Shown here: positions 49,150 through 62,310 of the stretch, piece after piece
Numbering within the stretch: the first letter of the stretch is position 1
How the letters are laid out: every line of letters starts with the position of its first letter
DNA from: Apteryx mantelli
Taxonomy: Eukaryota; Chordata; Aves; Apterygiformes; Apterygidae
Reading direction: 5' to 3'
Assembly: GCF_036417845.1 (NCBI RefSeq)
Contig: NC_089978.1
Location: 143,090,288-143,154,287 of the forward strand
DNA length: 64,000 nt
Position numbers and translations under genes: made by a program
Notes under the pieces: generated by a model
What the model was told of the DNA's origin: nothing
The model's input: only the letters and a program-made list of their open reading frames with translations
The model's database searches: none

Positions 49150-49250
49150 TTAAATTTTGGGTATACCATTATCTGACTGCTTGATTCTCTTAGGAGGATC
49201 AATGCCATTTTCTCCTAACTTCCTTTTAGCACAGTCCATGCATGAAGTTC
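49150..49250 (-). CDS. FAM118A: FAM118A coding exon 7 (stop)
   Basis: Residues 324-356 and the TAA at 49152-49150: TSCMDCAKRKLGENGIDPPK, then RIKQSDNGIPKI. The acceptor is CCATAG at 49252-49251. The Lys/Arg-rich tail is the family's usual ending. Confidence 0.93.
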
Positions 49251-52200
49251 CTATGGAGAGAGAGGAAAAAAAAGTTGTGTGTAGCAACATTAAAGTAATA
49301 AAAAGTACACAAAACTCATGTGAAAAATACAAGCATCCAATACTAAAACACAATACTGGTACACTGAGGTTCTTGTATTTGGATTCTGAATTATAATACT
49401 AACCCCTACTGAAAGTCTGTACCCTCAGTTCAGTGACCTCAAACTTTTCCCAACACTGAGCTCTAGAACTAATATATAAAACTGGAAGTAGTTAATTATA
49501 CAACTGCCTTTTGAAGAAAACTAGAAGGAAATGATTTTTACTTTTGTGTGATACTGTCTGTCAAGTTCACAAGTGAGACGTTTCTTTAAAAAGTCTCGGT
49601 CTTTTATTCAGAAGAACAGAACTCCTGGTATGAACTACTATTGAAATAGAAACAGCAAAGATGGACAGTAAAAATGAATGAAAAGGAAATGCCTTTAAAA
49701 TCAGGATGTCCATCACCTAAAAAAAATCCAAATTTGGGGGCAGGGGAGTTTTGTGCAAATCTGTGCTAAGGAATCATTCTAATTTTCTTTAGTTTTTACA
49801 TATTCCAAAATGCAATAGGTGCTTTTAAGGAAGATGTTATTGGATAAGTTAGTAAAGGAGTTGTATGTTAAGTGGAATTGGACCAAGATGTGCTTAAGTT
49901 TTTGATTTCTTGTTCTTCACTGATACCCAACTGTACTTTACTGAAAAAGGGATTACAAACTCATCTGAAAGAGAGAGAATCTTAAAATCTAACTGGAAGT
50001 ACAAAAGTAATTTCTGAATTTACACCTGCCCATAAGTCTCAGCCCTTTCATATTTTTTCATTGTTTAACAAAAAAAAGTATCTCCTGCAATAATGAAAGA
50101 AGGTTGTTTTACACAATTTTCTCTGTAATAATATTATTTGTAGCAGCAGCACAAAGATCTTAGCAGTACATTTTTTGAAGTGTTTCTTCTAAGTGAAATT
50201 TTGCTACTTTAGCAAGTATCACAAAGACAACTGAGCAATGCTTTACAAAAAATTCATCCTTGGTACTATGTGCTTAAGTTTGGCATTCATTCTTCTACAC
50301 CTCCTTAAGGAAAAACATTCAAAATAGCCACATATATTTGGAAATGTAAGATAATATAAGTGTCCATGAGTTCTTAGTTTAGATTAATCTGATCAGCATA
50401 AATCACTTTTCATACACATTTGCTGGAGCTTTTCCATGTCATTTATTATTTTACTGACAGCTGAAAGTCCCCAGTTATCTGTTAATACACAGAAAGAAAT
50501 GAGAGAGTAAAAGAATCTGCTAAGCATATTTTCACAGCCAAAACAGGGTTTTGCATAATAATCATTTAATTAATCTATAAATAAAAGACTATTTTTATAT
50601 CCCTGCTAGAGATTATGAAGCTTTTCTAAGAAAATAAGAATGTGGTTTACCCAACAGTGTCGTGCTGTCCACTCGATCAGCATCTAGAGAGGGTGAGACA
50701 GGAACAAAGTTAGCATCCAAAAGTTAGATTATACCTTTTTGCAACTCCCAGAATGGCAAGGTTGCATTTCTTTCAAATAACTCTTTTGACAAACTTCTTC
50801 TTGTGCTGTTTTTTGAAAGAGAGTTTTTTCTAATACTAAGCCTAGTAAAGTGAACTACTCTGTGCAAGAAAGCAAGCAAACTAATGCAAAGTGCTATCCA
50901 GAAATTCAGTGTTCAGCTTACTTTCAAGAACAGCCAGGCAATATACTCTGGTATTGTATTTAACAGACACGAGGCAGAGTGGCATTGCAGACTAACACCA
51001 TCTAATGGAATCTGAAAACAAAGTTTTCTGAAGTCTATTGAGAAGGATTGAGACACACAAAGCTTAAATTCAAAATGCTACCTTATACCTCATTAGTTTG
51101 TAAATAAGCTCTAGCTTGAAAAAAGAATTACTGAAGAAGTGTTTTTACAGACAGTAAGAAATCACCAAAAGTTTGAGAGTAGGAAGAAAAAAAAAAACCC
51201 TAAGGATTAAAAAACGTTCTTCACAGGAAAGTCCAGAAACACTTGCTTTTACAAAACAATAAGGAAACATGAAAAAGTGAAACCTGGCAACTGGGTAACC
51301 TAAAGGGCAGCTGTCCAGTTTTGTTGGGCTCTTGACTTTCGAATGAGATCAAGATTTTGAATTCAGAGTAAGGTCCCTCTTCTTGCAAGTATTATGCCAG
51401 TGAGTAATCCCACTGAATGAAAAAGGGTGGCTCTCTACATTAGCAGCACTACAGCATGATCTTGCAGTCATTTCCAGTAATAATATCCCTTTTTATTTTG
51501 TATTTAGAGGTTAATTCCACACTGTTTTGAGATCAATGGCTGCTCTGCAGTAAAATGGATAATCCAATAGGTTCTAGACAGTGTATCAATCAACAGCAGT
51601 ATATCAAAGGCCAAACTAGTAGGCTGAGGTTGACTGCATCAATGTCTGGTATTGCACCCCAGCTTATTTTTAGGTGTCTGTTTATGTTGCAGAAAGTTTG
51701 TCTGCTGTACACTGCGTTAAGTTCTTCTAGCCTTCATGAATGAAAAACTCTTAATCTGGTCTAAATGTAGTTTTAATCCACTTACAGCAATCATTACATA
51801 ATTTGGGCACTTGCCTGCAGTCTTCTTTTGTGGGAGGGCAAGGGGAAGGTTCCTTCTATGCACCACTTAGGAAGAATTTTAGTCAAAACAATTCCACTGA
51901 CGCTGTAGATCAAAAAGTGCTGTGAAATATTATTCTTCTCAAGGTAATTTTATCTTTATTTTCCTCAACTCTCTGGACAGCCCACAGTAGAACTGTCCTT
52001 GCTGGGAGAGCATTAAAGAAATCTCCCTCCCTTCTTTCAACACACAGTTGTCATTTTTCCCTGTTTTTTGTATAAAAACTCTTTACTGTTACTCCTAAGA
52101 GGTTTTATGAGTTGATTTTCAAGATTTTCAGATTTCATTCTCCCACTCTATGCTTAATCATATTATAAATATTTTGGTTCAGTCAGATGATCCCATGAGT

Positions 52201-55200
52201 TAACTCCTTCAGTTCTTCCAGCCTCTTACTAACATCTCACATTTCACATAATGTGATACTGGATACAGAATGGATTAGTTCAGACAAAAAAAATACATAA
52301 ATAAAAGTAAACATAAATAAAAGTAACCAAATACTAACAATAAAAAGAAACTCAGAATTAAAGGTTAAATTTACAAGAATTCAAGACTTTAAAGAAAGAA
52401 ATCCAGTTGCAGTGTTGTCATGTGTTCCAACTCTGCATGCCATTCATAAGCAGAGATCTTGCACAGGCCTACCACTAGCTACACATGGGGTGAACACCTC
52501 AGGCCAGCTGCTGATTGTTCAAATACAGAATCCCACTAGGTACAGAATCAAAATTTTCTAATTAAAGAGAATACATTACCTGGACTTCTCTGCTTGCAGA
52601 TTTGAGCAGTCAGATCTTGTACATACTCTGGAAATTGTTTAAAGCTGTCCCCATAAGATACTACTTTTATTCCATGCAGAAGCATATCTGCCTGGAGCTT
52701 AAAAAAGTGGTCTTCGTTTTCTTTAAGCACCAACATATAATGTTCTAAATCCACTTTATTCTTTACAGTATAAAGAAAGAGAGCTTGGAATATCTGATCA
52801 CGCAGAGTCTCTCCACTGCCCAAAAACAAAAAAGATTTGGTTCGATACAGATTTTGAAGAACCTCCTGTTAAGAAATTTAAACACACAAGAACATAAACT
52901 GTATTTACTTCAGTAAACAAAAGGCAAAAATAGTAACTTTTGAAATATGTCCAGCTTTTTTAAAAAAAATAACAGAGCAACTGTCAATATTAAACTGAAT
53001 TAGGGATTTGTTAGAATCAGGACAAACTGATGTATCATGAGTAATGATTCCACAAAAACGCATATACTCAAAAATCAAAGTCACAATCCAAAATTAAGTA
53101 AGCGTGTAATTTTTTCCAGTAAGGGCATTTTACATGGAAAGAGTAATAATGACAATAGTACGTTCCTGTTAGGCTGATTTGTAAATAAGAAAAATTAATA
53201 TTCTTTACCAAATGTTTGACTTTTCAAAATACCTAAGACATGATGTTAAGTCCAGGATCCAGAGTCTGTAACAACTTAAGCCTCTGAAAAAAATGCATCC
53301 AAGCAATCAGATGGTGAAGAATCCTTGTACTAGCATCAGTTAACTAACAGTGAACTGCTGACAGAATTTAGATACACATTTTTAATCCACACTGAACTTG
53401 AAATGCAGTGTTGTGGCCAATATTCTTCAAATACAAAGAATTTCAAAACTATGACATACAACTGGGGATTTTGATTGTGATTTACCAAGAAGCAGTTTAC
53501 AAGGGCACACACTGCCCCAGCAACATAGCTGGCTTTCTGAATAATACTGCCACTTTATCTGGGTCCCAGTTATTTAATCTGCATGATCTGACAAGACCCT
53601 AGCCTAAAGTAATACACATGCAGTGACTAAAAGAAAACAGTTTGGCAAAGCATAGTAAAAATTTTAAAGACCACACAAACCATTACTTCAGGATCTTGAG
53701 TAACATCTTTATATCCTGAAGGATCTAGGACCATTCCACAGGGATCTGTATACAAGCCATGAATATGCAGAACTCCATATTTTATATGGCCTCTTGCCCA
53801 CTGAAGAACCTAAAGAAAATCATGCATATTTCATTATATTATACTGAGATATTGCAAAAATATACAGCTGCCCTAACATATAAAACCACCTAAAGCAGAA
53901 GTGACTTCTCTTAAACTTTTCTGCAGCAAGAGATAATTACTACTTGCATAACTTATTTTAAATTATTATTATAAAGAAGTGATTGTTGATATTGAAGATA
54001 TTTTGGGATTTTTGGTCTAAACAACTGTTCAAGCAAGAAGCAAGTTCTAGCAAAGCTGACAGAAAAGATACGAACAGGCAAATTAAATTACCTGCTAGGT
54101 GAAATCATATTTGTGATTGTTACAATTACTTCATCTAAATGGATGAAATTTTTTTTTCAGGGAGGCAGGGGGAGTGTTTAATAAATGTGTTACTGAAATC
54201 TTTGATAAACTGTATCAGATAATTCAGAATAAACAGACACTGAGATATCATCCATCTGCTGTTACTTTATAGGCATGCTTTACAAATTAAGAAGTGTTGA
54301 CAGTTTTCTTTATACTTCATTGGAAGATTTTTCTTTAAGAACTGCCTTCTCTTATGAGAAGTGTGAACATTTTTACTACTCTCATCATACCTTATCCTTA
54401 TCTTTCAAGTCTAAGGATTCCATAGGTTTACCCTGTTGCTGACCAAATATTTCAAGTAAATTATCATAGTTTGTAGTCAAGACCATTGTGCCTCTCTCCA
54501 TTAGTCTTAGGATTGACTGCAGAACAACAGGATTCTGAATATGTTGTTCTAAGTTATCAAACACCTCCATTAAACAATCCTGGAAGAAGCTGGGCTTGGT
54601 ATCACCAGTACGCTGAAGAAAGAAAAAAGAACACTTCATAAGGATCATGTGCACCACTGTAATTGCCTTCAGTGGAACACCCACAGCATTTGCCTATTTA
54701 ATGCCAAAGCTTTTCTTTTAAAGGGGAATTGTGTAATAGTTGTGGAGAGCTCATGTAGTATATAAAACATAGAAGTCTAAATACACAGAAATACCAACAA
54801 TAAGTTCAAATTATTCAAGTGCTCTTGCCTCCAATTTATATAGCTCAAAATAATAGTCTAGTTTTCTGAAGAAAGCTTGTAGTACAGGTACAATGAAGCA
54901 AATCTCTGCAGTATTTTGTTACACTAAAATCCCCCCTCCACATACCCCATCACTTCTATGCAAACATTAAGGTGCACTTTCCTAAAAACACAGACTGCAT
55001 TTACCCAGCACATATGCTGAAACAGACAGGAACACATAACAATTCTACAAAATGTACAAGCTTCCTATTCATCAAATTGTTTTACACATACAAGAAATCT
55101 GTTTACAAGTCCAATATGGTTACTGGCATAACTACATGGAAACATCACTTTTCTTAATATGCTTCTCTTGTTTTTAGAGTACTTAGCGTGCTAACATTAT

Positions 55201-57743
55201 CACTCCCTAGTTTCAGAGACTGGAATATTACTACTAGAGATTTTTTTTCTTCTTTTGCTCTCTGACAGATAAAAAAGTTTCTTCATCTTTTTATCTGCTG
55301 CAAAACCTAACTATACACATGTAGACTCCTCTCAAAAGGAACAGGTTATTATACTTTTTCTGTACAGAAAACTCTTATCATGCATTTCAAAATGCTGAAC
55401 ACATCCTTCAACTTAGCAATATGTATGTCGCTATAATTTTCAACTAGAAGACCTGGCAAAACTATTAATACAGTCTGAAAATCTCTGGAACCTAAAATTC
55501 AACAGCTGAGAGACTGAGCATGTATGGACTTCAGTGAAGTATGAGTTGCATCAGTTTGTGTGATCTAAGGCTATCAGCAGGGTCACGGTCTACCACTATT
55601 TTCAGGATATCTCTAGTTTTAGCCAGCAGAGCTATAAATTCCTCTTTCAGTTCAGGACAACATTGCTGAGAATCTTTTAACAGTCAAGACTCTTGCTTGC
55701 ATTAATTATGACAGAAGTGTAATCTTTTCCAACAGTTTTCAGCTAGACTAGAAATCATATATTGAGTAAACAACAATCATCACTTTTACAGCAGTAATAC
55801 AGAGATAGTACTTCTAGTTTGGCAATATACTAAAAGGTAAAATGTATCTTTTACCTATATTTATATAGGCATATATACCCTTTACCTGTATTTTACCTTG
55901 AAGTTGCAAAATTTACCTACAAAGATCATCTCAATCACCCTACATTTTATTCCTGACAAAATTCAGTTAAGAGTCCTGATGTCACTAGTAAACAGTGCCA
56001 GACCAGACTGCTAGAGTAACTAAAGTAAAACTTGCTATTTTAAATATTTAATAAAATAACAGTTCTTTTTAAAAGATAATGTACCTTATAAATTAACATC
56101 CTGATTTCTCTACCTTCTAAAGGGCCATTCTATCCTACAATAATAAGCATCCCACTGGTGAAAGCACTGACTGTAAGTCACCATTTAAAAAAAATCAACT
56201 GTGCTTACTTATATTAAAAACAAGGATTTTTCTGCCTCTCCAAAATGTACAGTACAGTGATTAGATTACCATCCCAGCAAAACTTCCAGTTTTAGAAAGC
56301 TGATGAGAATTTTAGTTGATAACAATAAAAACGTGTAATAATTTTAGAAGTTGATATAAGTTACAAGTATACTCACTGGTGACATTTTCCTGATGAGATC
56401 ATGCGCAACTACAAGCAGGTCTCTATCTTTGATCGCTTTTTTACGAAATTCAGCAACATCTCCTGGATGAAGCACCTCCAGCTGTTCAGCTGCTTCAATG
56501 ACAGCCTCGATGCAGCTCCTCCAGGAGCACAGCGCTGGGATTCCTGGTGCTACTGCAGCACTTACTCCAGTTCCAATTACCAGAAGAAGGTCTCGAGGCT
56601 GCCTTCTTATTAGACTTTTTAAGAATTTTCTTAAAAACAAAACAAAATTTTTTATTTTCTACAGTGCTTCTATCTTGTCTGAAGATCTCATGCCTGATGC
56701 AAGAAGTCTGTATGAACTGTTAATGCTTGTTCAAAACTAAAGAGCCAAAGGAATTGGGTCCTCCATTTCTATACAGAAGAATTATGGCATTAGCAGCAGT
56801 TCACAACATTCCCCAAACTGAAAAAAAAAACACAAAATAGCATACTTTTAACTTGTCTAAAATGGCCAACAGATTTATGTGCATACAACTAATTTAACTA
56901 GCTATAAGATGGCAACAACTTTAAATCATTAATACCTTTAAGGAGAACCAAACTGGCAATCACTAATTATCAGTCCATTCAGTTACCCAACAACCATTTC
57001 AACTGAATTTTTTTTTTCTTTTTAAAGCAGTATATCCTTGTACCAAGGACTGCCCAATGATTTACTAAACATGCATGTGCTAGAAAATAAGAAGAACTAT
57101 TTCACAGGGAAAATCTGTAATATTTCAAAGAAACAAACTTTTGTTTATATAGAAAAAAGTAACTTTTTTTATTCCCATTTATTTTTGCTATAGGATAGGA
57201 AGTGAAGAAATACATTCAAGCCATATATAAACAAGGTATTACTATACAGAACCTTAAAATTCACTTGACTTCAAAAATTACCGATTGTTAACTCCTGTTA
57301 ATCCAACAATATGGAAATTTTAAATCTATTTCACAATATCTTGAAACTAATCAGCAAAAATTGAAATGTTTAACTTGAAATGGCTTCAGACACAACAATT
57401 AGGAAACATGTAGATAAGTTTGCTAATACCTACAAAAAAATGTTGCAGATAATCTCCCATGTCCTCCTGCTACACTCAGCACAAGTTGTTTCCTCTAGGC
57501 AAGCATATTATTTATTCCTCACAAACAGTTCAACTGAGTATGAAGCACACGGTCATTGGAAAAACTAGTTTCAGAGGACCCTTTCAAGTTTTCAAGCATG
57601 ATGCTCATATCCAATTTTCAATAATGTATTTCAATTATCTTTTCAAACTTCCATTAACAAACAGTTTTATAAAATAACTTTCACAACACTAGTTACCTGA
57701 ATTTTTGTTCACTTCTAATTGTTGATCTTTCTGATGAATCCAT
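49150..57743 (-). CDS. FAM118A: FAM118A, SIR2-like NAD-binding protein
   Basis: FAM118A is a vertebrate protein with a SIR2-like Rossmann fold, distant from the classical sirtuins; its paralogue is FAM118B. Recent work links FAM118 proteins to filament formation and NAD processing. Seven coding exons on the minus strand join in phase: 57697-57743, 56377-56629, 54391-54612, 53681-53809, 52580-52865, 50651-50683, 49150-49250. Together they give 1071 nt (356 residues plus TAA); human is 357. Motifs in order: LLVIGTGVSAAVAPGIPALC (Gly-rich nucleotide loop, about 31-50), VLTTNYDN (Asn148 at the SIR2 Asn position), HIHG (His191 at the catalytic His position), FLFLGSGETLRDQ (second Gly-rich loop, 229-241), and a Lys/Arg-rich tail with CAKRK. 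No signal peptide or membrane segment is seen. The start codon is the first ATG of the conserved MDSSERST N-terminus, after a short leader in the same exon. Convergent with SMC1B. Confidence 0.95.
50651..50683 (-). CDS. FAM118A: FAM118A coding exon 6 (33-nt microexon)
   Basis: Flanked by CTCTAG and GTAAAC. Joined to its neighbours it reads SP-DADRVDSTTLLG-TSC, matching the human C-terminal region as I recall it. Without it the flanking exons would still join in frame (33 nt is a multiple of three), giving a Gly for the Asp and an 11-residue deletion. Confidence 0.88.
50684..52579 (-). other. FAM118A: FAM118A intron before microexon
   Basis: 1.9 kb, AT-rich; no repeat family or exon recognised. 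Confidence 0.7.
52580..52865 (-). CDS. FAM118A: FAM118A coding exon 5
   Basis: Residues 218-313: EVLQNLYRTKSFLFLGSGET, ALFLYTVKNKVDLEHYMLVL, then DMLLHGIKVVSYGDSFKQFP, ending KQRSP. The second Gly-rich loop (GSG, 233-235) completes the nucleotide pocket. The donor GTAATG leaves one base of an Asp codon. Confidence 0.95.
53681..53809 (-). CDS. FAM118A: FAM118A coding exon 4 (HIHG motif)
   Basis: Residues 175-217: VLQWARGHIKYGVLHIHGLY, then TDPCGMVLDPSGYKDVTQD. His191 in HIHG aligns with the catalytic His of SIR2 proteins. 129 nt, phase 0; it contains no internal start codon near its 5' end, so it is easily missed. Confidence 0.94.
54391..54612 (-). CDS. FAM118A: FAM118A coding exon 3 (TTNYD motif)
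   Basis: Residues 101-174, from RTGDTKPSFFQDC to SLDLKDKDK. It includes VLTTNYDNLLE, the SIR2-family motif that contacts NAD. 222 nt, phase 0 at both ends. Confidence 0.95.
54613..56376 (-). other. FAM118A: FAM118A intron
   Basis: 1.8 kb between coding exons 3 and 2; nothing recognised. Confidence 0.7.
56377..56629 (-). CDS. FAM118A: FAM118A coding exon 2 (Gly-rich nucleotide loop)
   Basis: Residues 16-100: KFLKSLIRRQPRDLLLVIGT, GVSAAVAPGIPALCSWRSC, EVLHPGDVAEFRKK and DLIRKMSP. It carries the first nucleotide-binding loop of the SIR2-like fold. The acceptor TTTTTAAG at 56631-56630 supplies one base of the split Arg codon; the donor is GTGAGT, phase 0. Confidence 0.95.
57697..57743 (-). CDS. 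FAM118A: FAM118A coding exon 1 (start)
   Basis: Residues 1-16 (MDSSERSTIRSEQKFR). The exon itself begins at 57752 after a TTAG acceptor, so 9 nt of 5' UTR precede the ATG and at least one non-coding exon must lie upstream. The donor GTAACT splits an Arg codon. Confidence 0.93.
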
Positions 57744-57752
57744 CTCAGAGCC

Positions 57753-60700
57753 CTAAGCAAAATAAGGATGGTGAATAATTCTTAATGCATCTACCTTAAA
57801 AAAAGGCCAAAATTAAAAACAGATGTATTTACTACTGTCAGCATTTTCAATTTATTCTTACTGAATATTTTAAAAACAAGAATTTGTATCTCATATCTCA
57901 TATGTTAAGCAACACACTAATAGAAATGAAGCAGACAAATAACGAGCGTGTAAACGAGCACAGCTCCATATAGTTCAGTCAACTGCCATTTTGAAGCTAG
58001 TGGAGATATGGCTACTCACACAGCTGAAAAATATCTGTGTCTGAATTCAGGACAAAACTTACCATACTCCCAAAAATGTTAATTCATTTGGGTTAAATGA
58101 AGTTGTTTCTTGAAAATTGTTTACAGCAGGTAAGTCTTCCATTATCAAAAAAACATTACATCCCCTAAAGATCAATAATGGAATATTCATGTCTTCATAT
58201 CAAAAATTCCTACTGAACATTTCTACTCATATTAATTAAGACCACTGAACCCACATAGCTGTATAATAAGTTAGTTCAACCAAGTTTGTGGAAACCTGAC
58301 TTCTGCAGCCATGAGGCCACAAGAACCCCCTGCCAGCTAGCTAGTTATTTCACCAGCCCATATAAATATAAAAGATGCTTTGTCAGAAAGTATTTTAAAT
58401 AAAAACTTATTTATCATCTATGTTGTCACTTGAAATGACACCCAGTCCAGTTGAGATCTGTGTCCTAGAATTGTCAGATGACTTTTCTGAGTTTGCATTT
58501 TTTTTAAATCTTACTTCCATAACATTTATACATCATTACGATTTGCAAACAGCTAGCCCTGTAAATTTCCAAAATTGAAACAAAAGAATGACATGAATTC
58601 ATTTATCTTTCTCACAATTTCAGCAGATTCTGACACAGGAAGCAGGAAGCCGCACTTTTTAGACAGTATACACCAAAGAAAGAACAAAAAGTAAAAAGGA
58701 TTACACATTGAAAAATCACAGAGATCTTTCAAATTTTTGTAGAAGAGTGCTACGGGACCCCGCTATACCAGTAAGTTTGCGTGACTATAGCTGACTCTCT
58801 CCTACTTATTCTTAAAGAGGTCAAAAACATTTACACTCTTGAAAAATATGTTCTTCCCCCAAAACAAACTGACATATAAAATGTTATATTTAACATTTCA
58901 TTAAAGGGAAAAAAAATCCCTCTACAAAACCAATTCTACACATGGTTCTAAACCAAACCAACTTTGGGATATCAGACACTTTTAGAACAGTTCCTACACA
59001 TACAGATTTTAGAGCATTTTGTGTTCTGAAGAACAACTCTGTTTAGCCTAAAACAACTACTCTGTTTTTACTACAATAAATTATATTGAAGATTCCAAAT
59101 GCTCTTAACATTATAGACATGACGTGAACAGAAAAAAAACAAACTACTTCTTTCCAAAAGATAAGCTGATATCATTTAGTCTTTATGTAGGAGACTAATT
59201 ACAACTATAAAGCCAATTAACAGCTCCTACTTCTATAGTACAGCTAGTTTACATGTGCTAAAAATATTAAGACAGAAGGCTAAGATTCTCCCTGCAAAAC
59301 CCTGTAAGTTATCATCATCTTATCTTGCATGCTTTATCCATGTTAACAGTCCCAGCAGAAACAAATCTTGAATGAGGATCTGAACAATCGTTCTCTTTAA
59401 TACACAAATTAAAGGAAATTTCATAATTCTATCTCAGGTCATCGAAACCCTAGGTACACCTAGAAGGCAGAACAAATTGAACTATTTACTCACTTAATAA
59501 AAAAGCATGGTTAAAATGAAGAAATACTCAGCTACCCACTGTAAACCTAGAAGACTCCCTGGAGTTATTCTAGGTTTTCACTGGTATAATCAATATTACA
59601 ATTGTGTCTGTTACTTCATCAGGTCCATCAAACCACAGAAACATTTGCCTAGGGCTTCACATTGAGATATATCAAATATATAAAAACAGAAAGATAGTAC
59701 CTAAATAATCAGAAATCTGACCTCATTCATTTCACAATTTAACAAAATTTACGCAGGTAGTCCTGGATTTTCATCTCACCATCCTGAAATCCATTCTGTA
59801 CAGATCTTTTATTGGCTTTATTTTGTCTCCGTTCTGTTTCAGTGCTGAATTAGTGAGCTGCTATAAAACTCCTCCTCCTTGCAAGAGGCTCCTTCACTGG
59901 GATAAGATCCAAAATACCATCCTGCTATAACAACCTCAAAGTGTAAGAAGCTTTCTTTTAGGTCTGTCTTCCTCCGACAACTTTCTCAAGCCAATTTAAT
60001 TCTAAAACATTCAAAGTACTGCATCTTATCAACAGAACTTGGCTACAATATCATCAATAAGAAATCCCCAAATTTCATTATATTAATCCTTGGTTTTGTT
60101 TTTTTATAAGGATGTATTTTTTGTTTGGCTTTGAAACGCATCTTAAGTTTGTGGTTGTGGAGATTGCAGACTGCAGACCCTAATCCTCCAAATAAGCATT
60201 CTGCCAGACCCTGTGGCTCATATGGCTTCTTGCCAGCTCTCAGGTTCACATGCTGAAAGCTAATTTGGAAGCAACAGGCCTAAATTCGGAGAACATTTGA
60301 CAAAAAAAAGATGCATGTTAGAGGGACATGTCTGAGAAAACACACAAAGATCAGATCTGCAAATGCAACCAAAATGTCTTTTCAAGTGTAAAAAGAAAAT
60401 CAGTGGTTTTTTTGTAATATTTATTTTGTTCATGCTCCCTTCCTTCTTTGACCGTATCCTACACTATCATCCAAAGAATGTTAGCATATTCAAAATTCAG
60501 AACAATAACTTATTTAGAGCAAAACATTCAAAAATCTAGAGAACAAGATTTCTTTACATATAGAAAAAATTGAGAGTTCACAATGCAAAAGCAACATATG
60601 AAGTAAGTGTAACCTGTTTACTCTGAAAAATACCGTATTACACCATAACCCCATCCTGTGATATATTTAGGAAACTGTCCTCAAGATAGCTAACCACTTT

Positions 60701-61620
60701 AGCAATTGTTTAATACATCAGTAACTTGCCAAAATTAATAAAATAAGCATCTCACCACAGGATGCTGTCAGTACCAACATTTGAGACCTTATTACCTCTA
60801 TAATGCCTGAAGTCGCTTTCCAGGAAGCCAAAGCTTTCAATAAGTCGCAGCAGTTACCACCATACTGTATTAGCTAAATGGATGTGAATGGCAAACTTAA
60901 GATTTCTCCATGCCTATAACTGCTTTAGATATTAACTGTAACTAGTCTTGAACATTATCTAATCAGATCTAATAAACATTTCTTTCCATAAGCATACCTA
61001 CCAAGGCAGAGGACCCAGGCATTAGGACTCAACAGTGCTTTCCTTAAAAAATATATACTGGACTAACATAGTACATTTTAATCAAAGGTTGGCACATTTA
61101 CTTTTAAACAACCTTCCCTCATGGCAGTCAGGAGATCAGATCCCCCTAAAATCCAGATATGCCTGAAAACACTGAATTGGAAGTTGGTCTGTGTTCCAAA
61201 CACCGGGAGGGTTCATCATAACACCTTCTAATTTCATACTTTCTTCTTGTTGAAGAAGATAACTTTTATTTAAGCATCAAAGTGCACTTTTCACAGCTTG
61301 AAACTTCAGGTCAAAAGTTTGATTGGCACAAGCCAATCAAGAGGTTTTTCCAGCAGTTTAATATATGAAATAAGACTTAACATTTTCAAAAGAAATAAAA
61401 TCTCTTGAAAAATAGTTTCTTTCCTCTCCTATGCTAGTTTTCTCTGGAATAAAAACAAGAGCACCAGGCTGGGCAGGACACAGATTTCTACTTAGTGACA
61501 TTTCCTTTCTCTATCCAGTAAGTGGATCTGTGGTTATTCAGCGCAGCAATTAGGCATGGCATTAACCTTCACGGGGACACCAACCTCCACTTCTGCGGCA
61601 TTCCTCTTCACTCAGCCATG
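57753..61620 (-). other. FAM118A: FAM118A 5' intron (presumed)
   Basis: About 3.9 kb, AT-rich, between the ATG-containing exon and the CpG island. It is presumed to be the first intron, because the exon at 57752 begins with a splice acceptor. No coding exon recognised. Confidence 0.65.
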
Positions 61621-62310
61621 AGCAAAACGGAGCCGCTCTCCCGGGCAAAGCTACCTCCGGCCAGCTCAGGCGCACCGAGACCTCGCTCCCAGCGGCGCAG
61701 GGCGCTCGGGGAGGCCCTGCGGCTATCTGCTCTGCTCGGGACGCGCGCAGTTAACGGTAACGCGGCGACGACGGCCGGATCTACGGTCGGAAAGCACAAG
61801 TCATTAAGGGGAAGGCTGTGATTAACGACACCTTGAGCGGCGGCTGAGCGTAGCGGCTCCCCCTCCCCTGCCCCCGGGGGCACTCCCGGGCCACCTGCCG
61901 GGCTGGGAAGGAAGACGAGCCCCAAGGCAGCACAGGGGAACCCCCATGCTGTGTCCCCCCCCCCCCCCCCACACCACCACCACCACCCCTGTACCCGGCG
62001 CCCCGACCTGCCGGGGCCGGCCGCTCTCCAGCGCCATCACCGCCCGGCAGTGGCCTCGCGGCTCCCCCCAGGCGATTGTTGCTGGCGGCGCGTCCCCTGC
62101 CCAAAGCCTTCCCGCGCCGGCTGGGAAACAGCCGCCACGAGACCAAGGTTCCGCCGGAGGACGGTTCCGCCCCCGCTTTCCCGCGGCGCCCAGCAGCCTG
62201 AGGGAGCCCGGTCGCGGCATGCCGGAGGCACCGGTGGGCGCGCCCAGCCTGGAAGACAGGGAGGGCGGGAGGGTGCGCAGCCATTTTGAAAACGTTTCCC
62301 TTCCCCGCAC
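61620..62310. promoter_or_regulatory. FAM118A: CpG island, presumed FAM118A promoter and first exon
   Basis: A sharp rise in GC and CpG content upstream of FAM118A on the minus strand. It is the natural place for the non-coding first exon, which I cannot delimit because several weak donors are possible. Long open frames here on both strands are a by-product of high GC content. It includes a run of 16 C and a CAC-rich tract at 61955-61988. Confidence 0.75.
61955..61988. repeat. poly(C) and (CAC)n tract
   Basis: Sixteen consecutive C followed by ACACC and CAC/ACC repeats in the CpG island; the minus strand is a G run. Confidence 0.9.
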
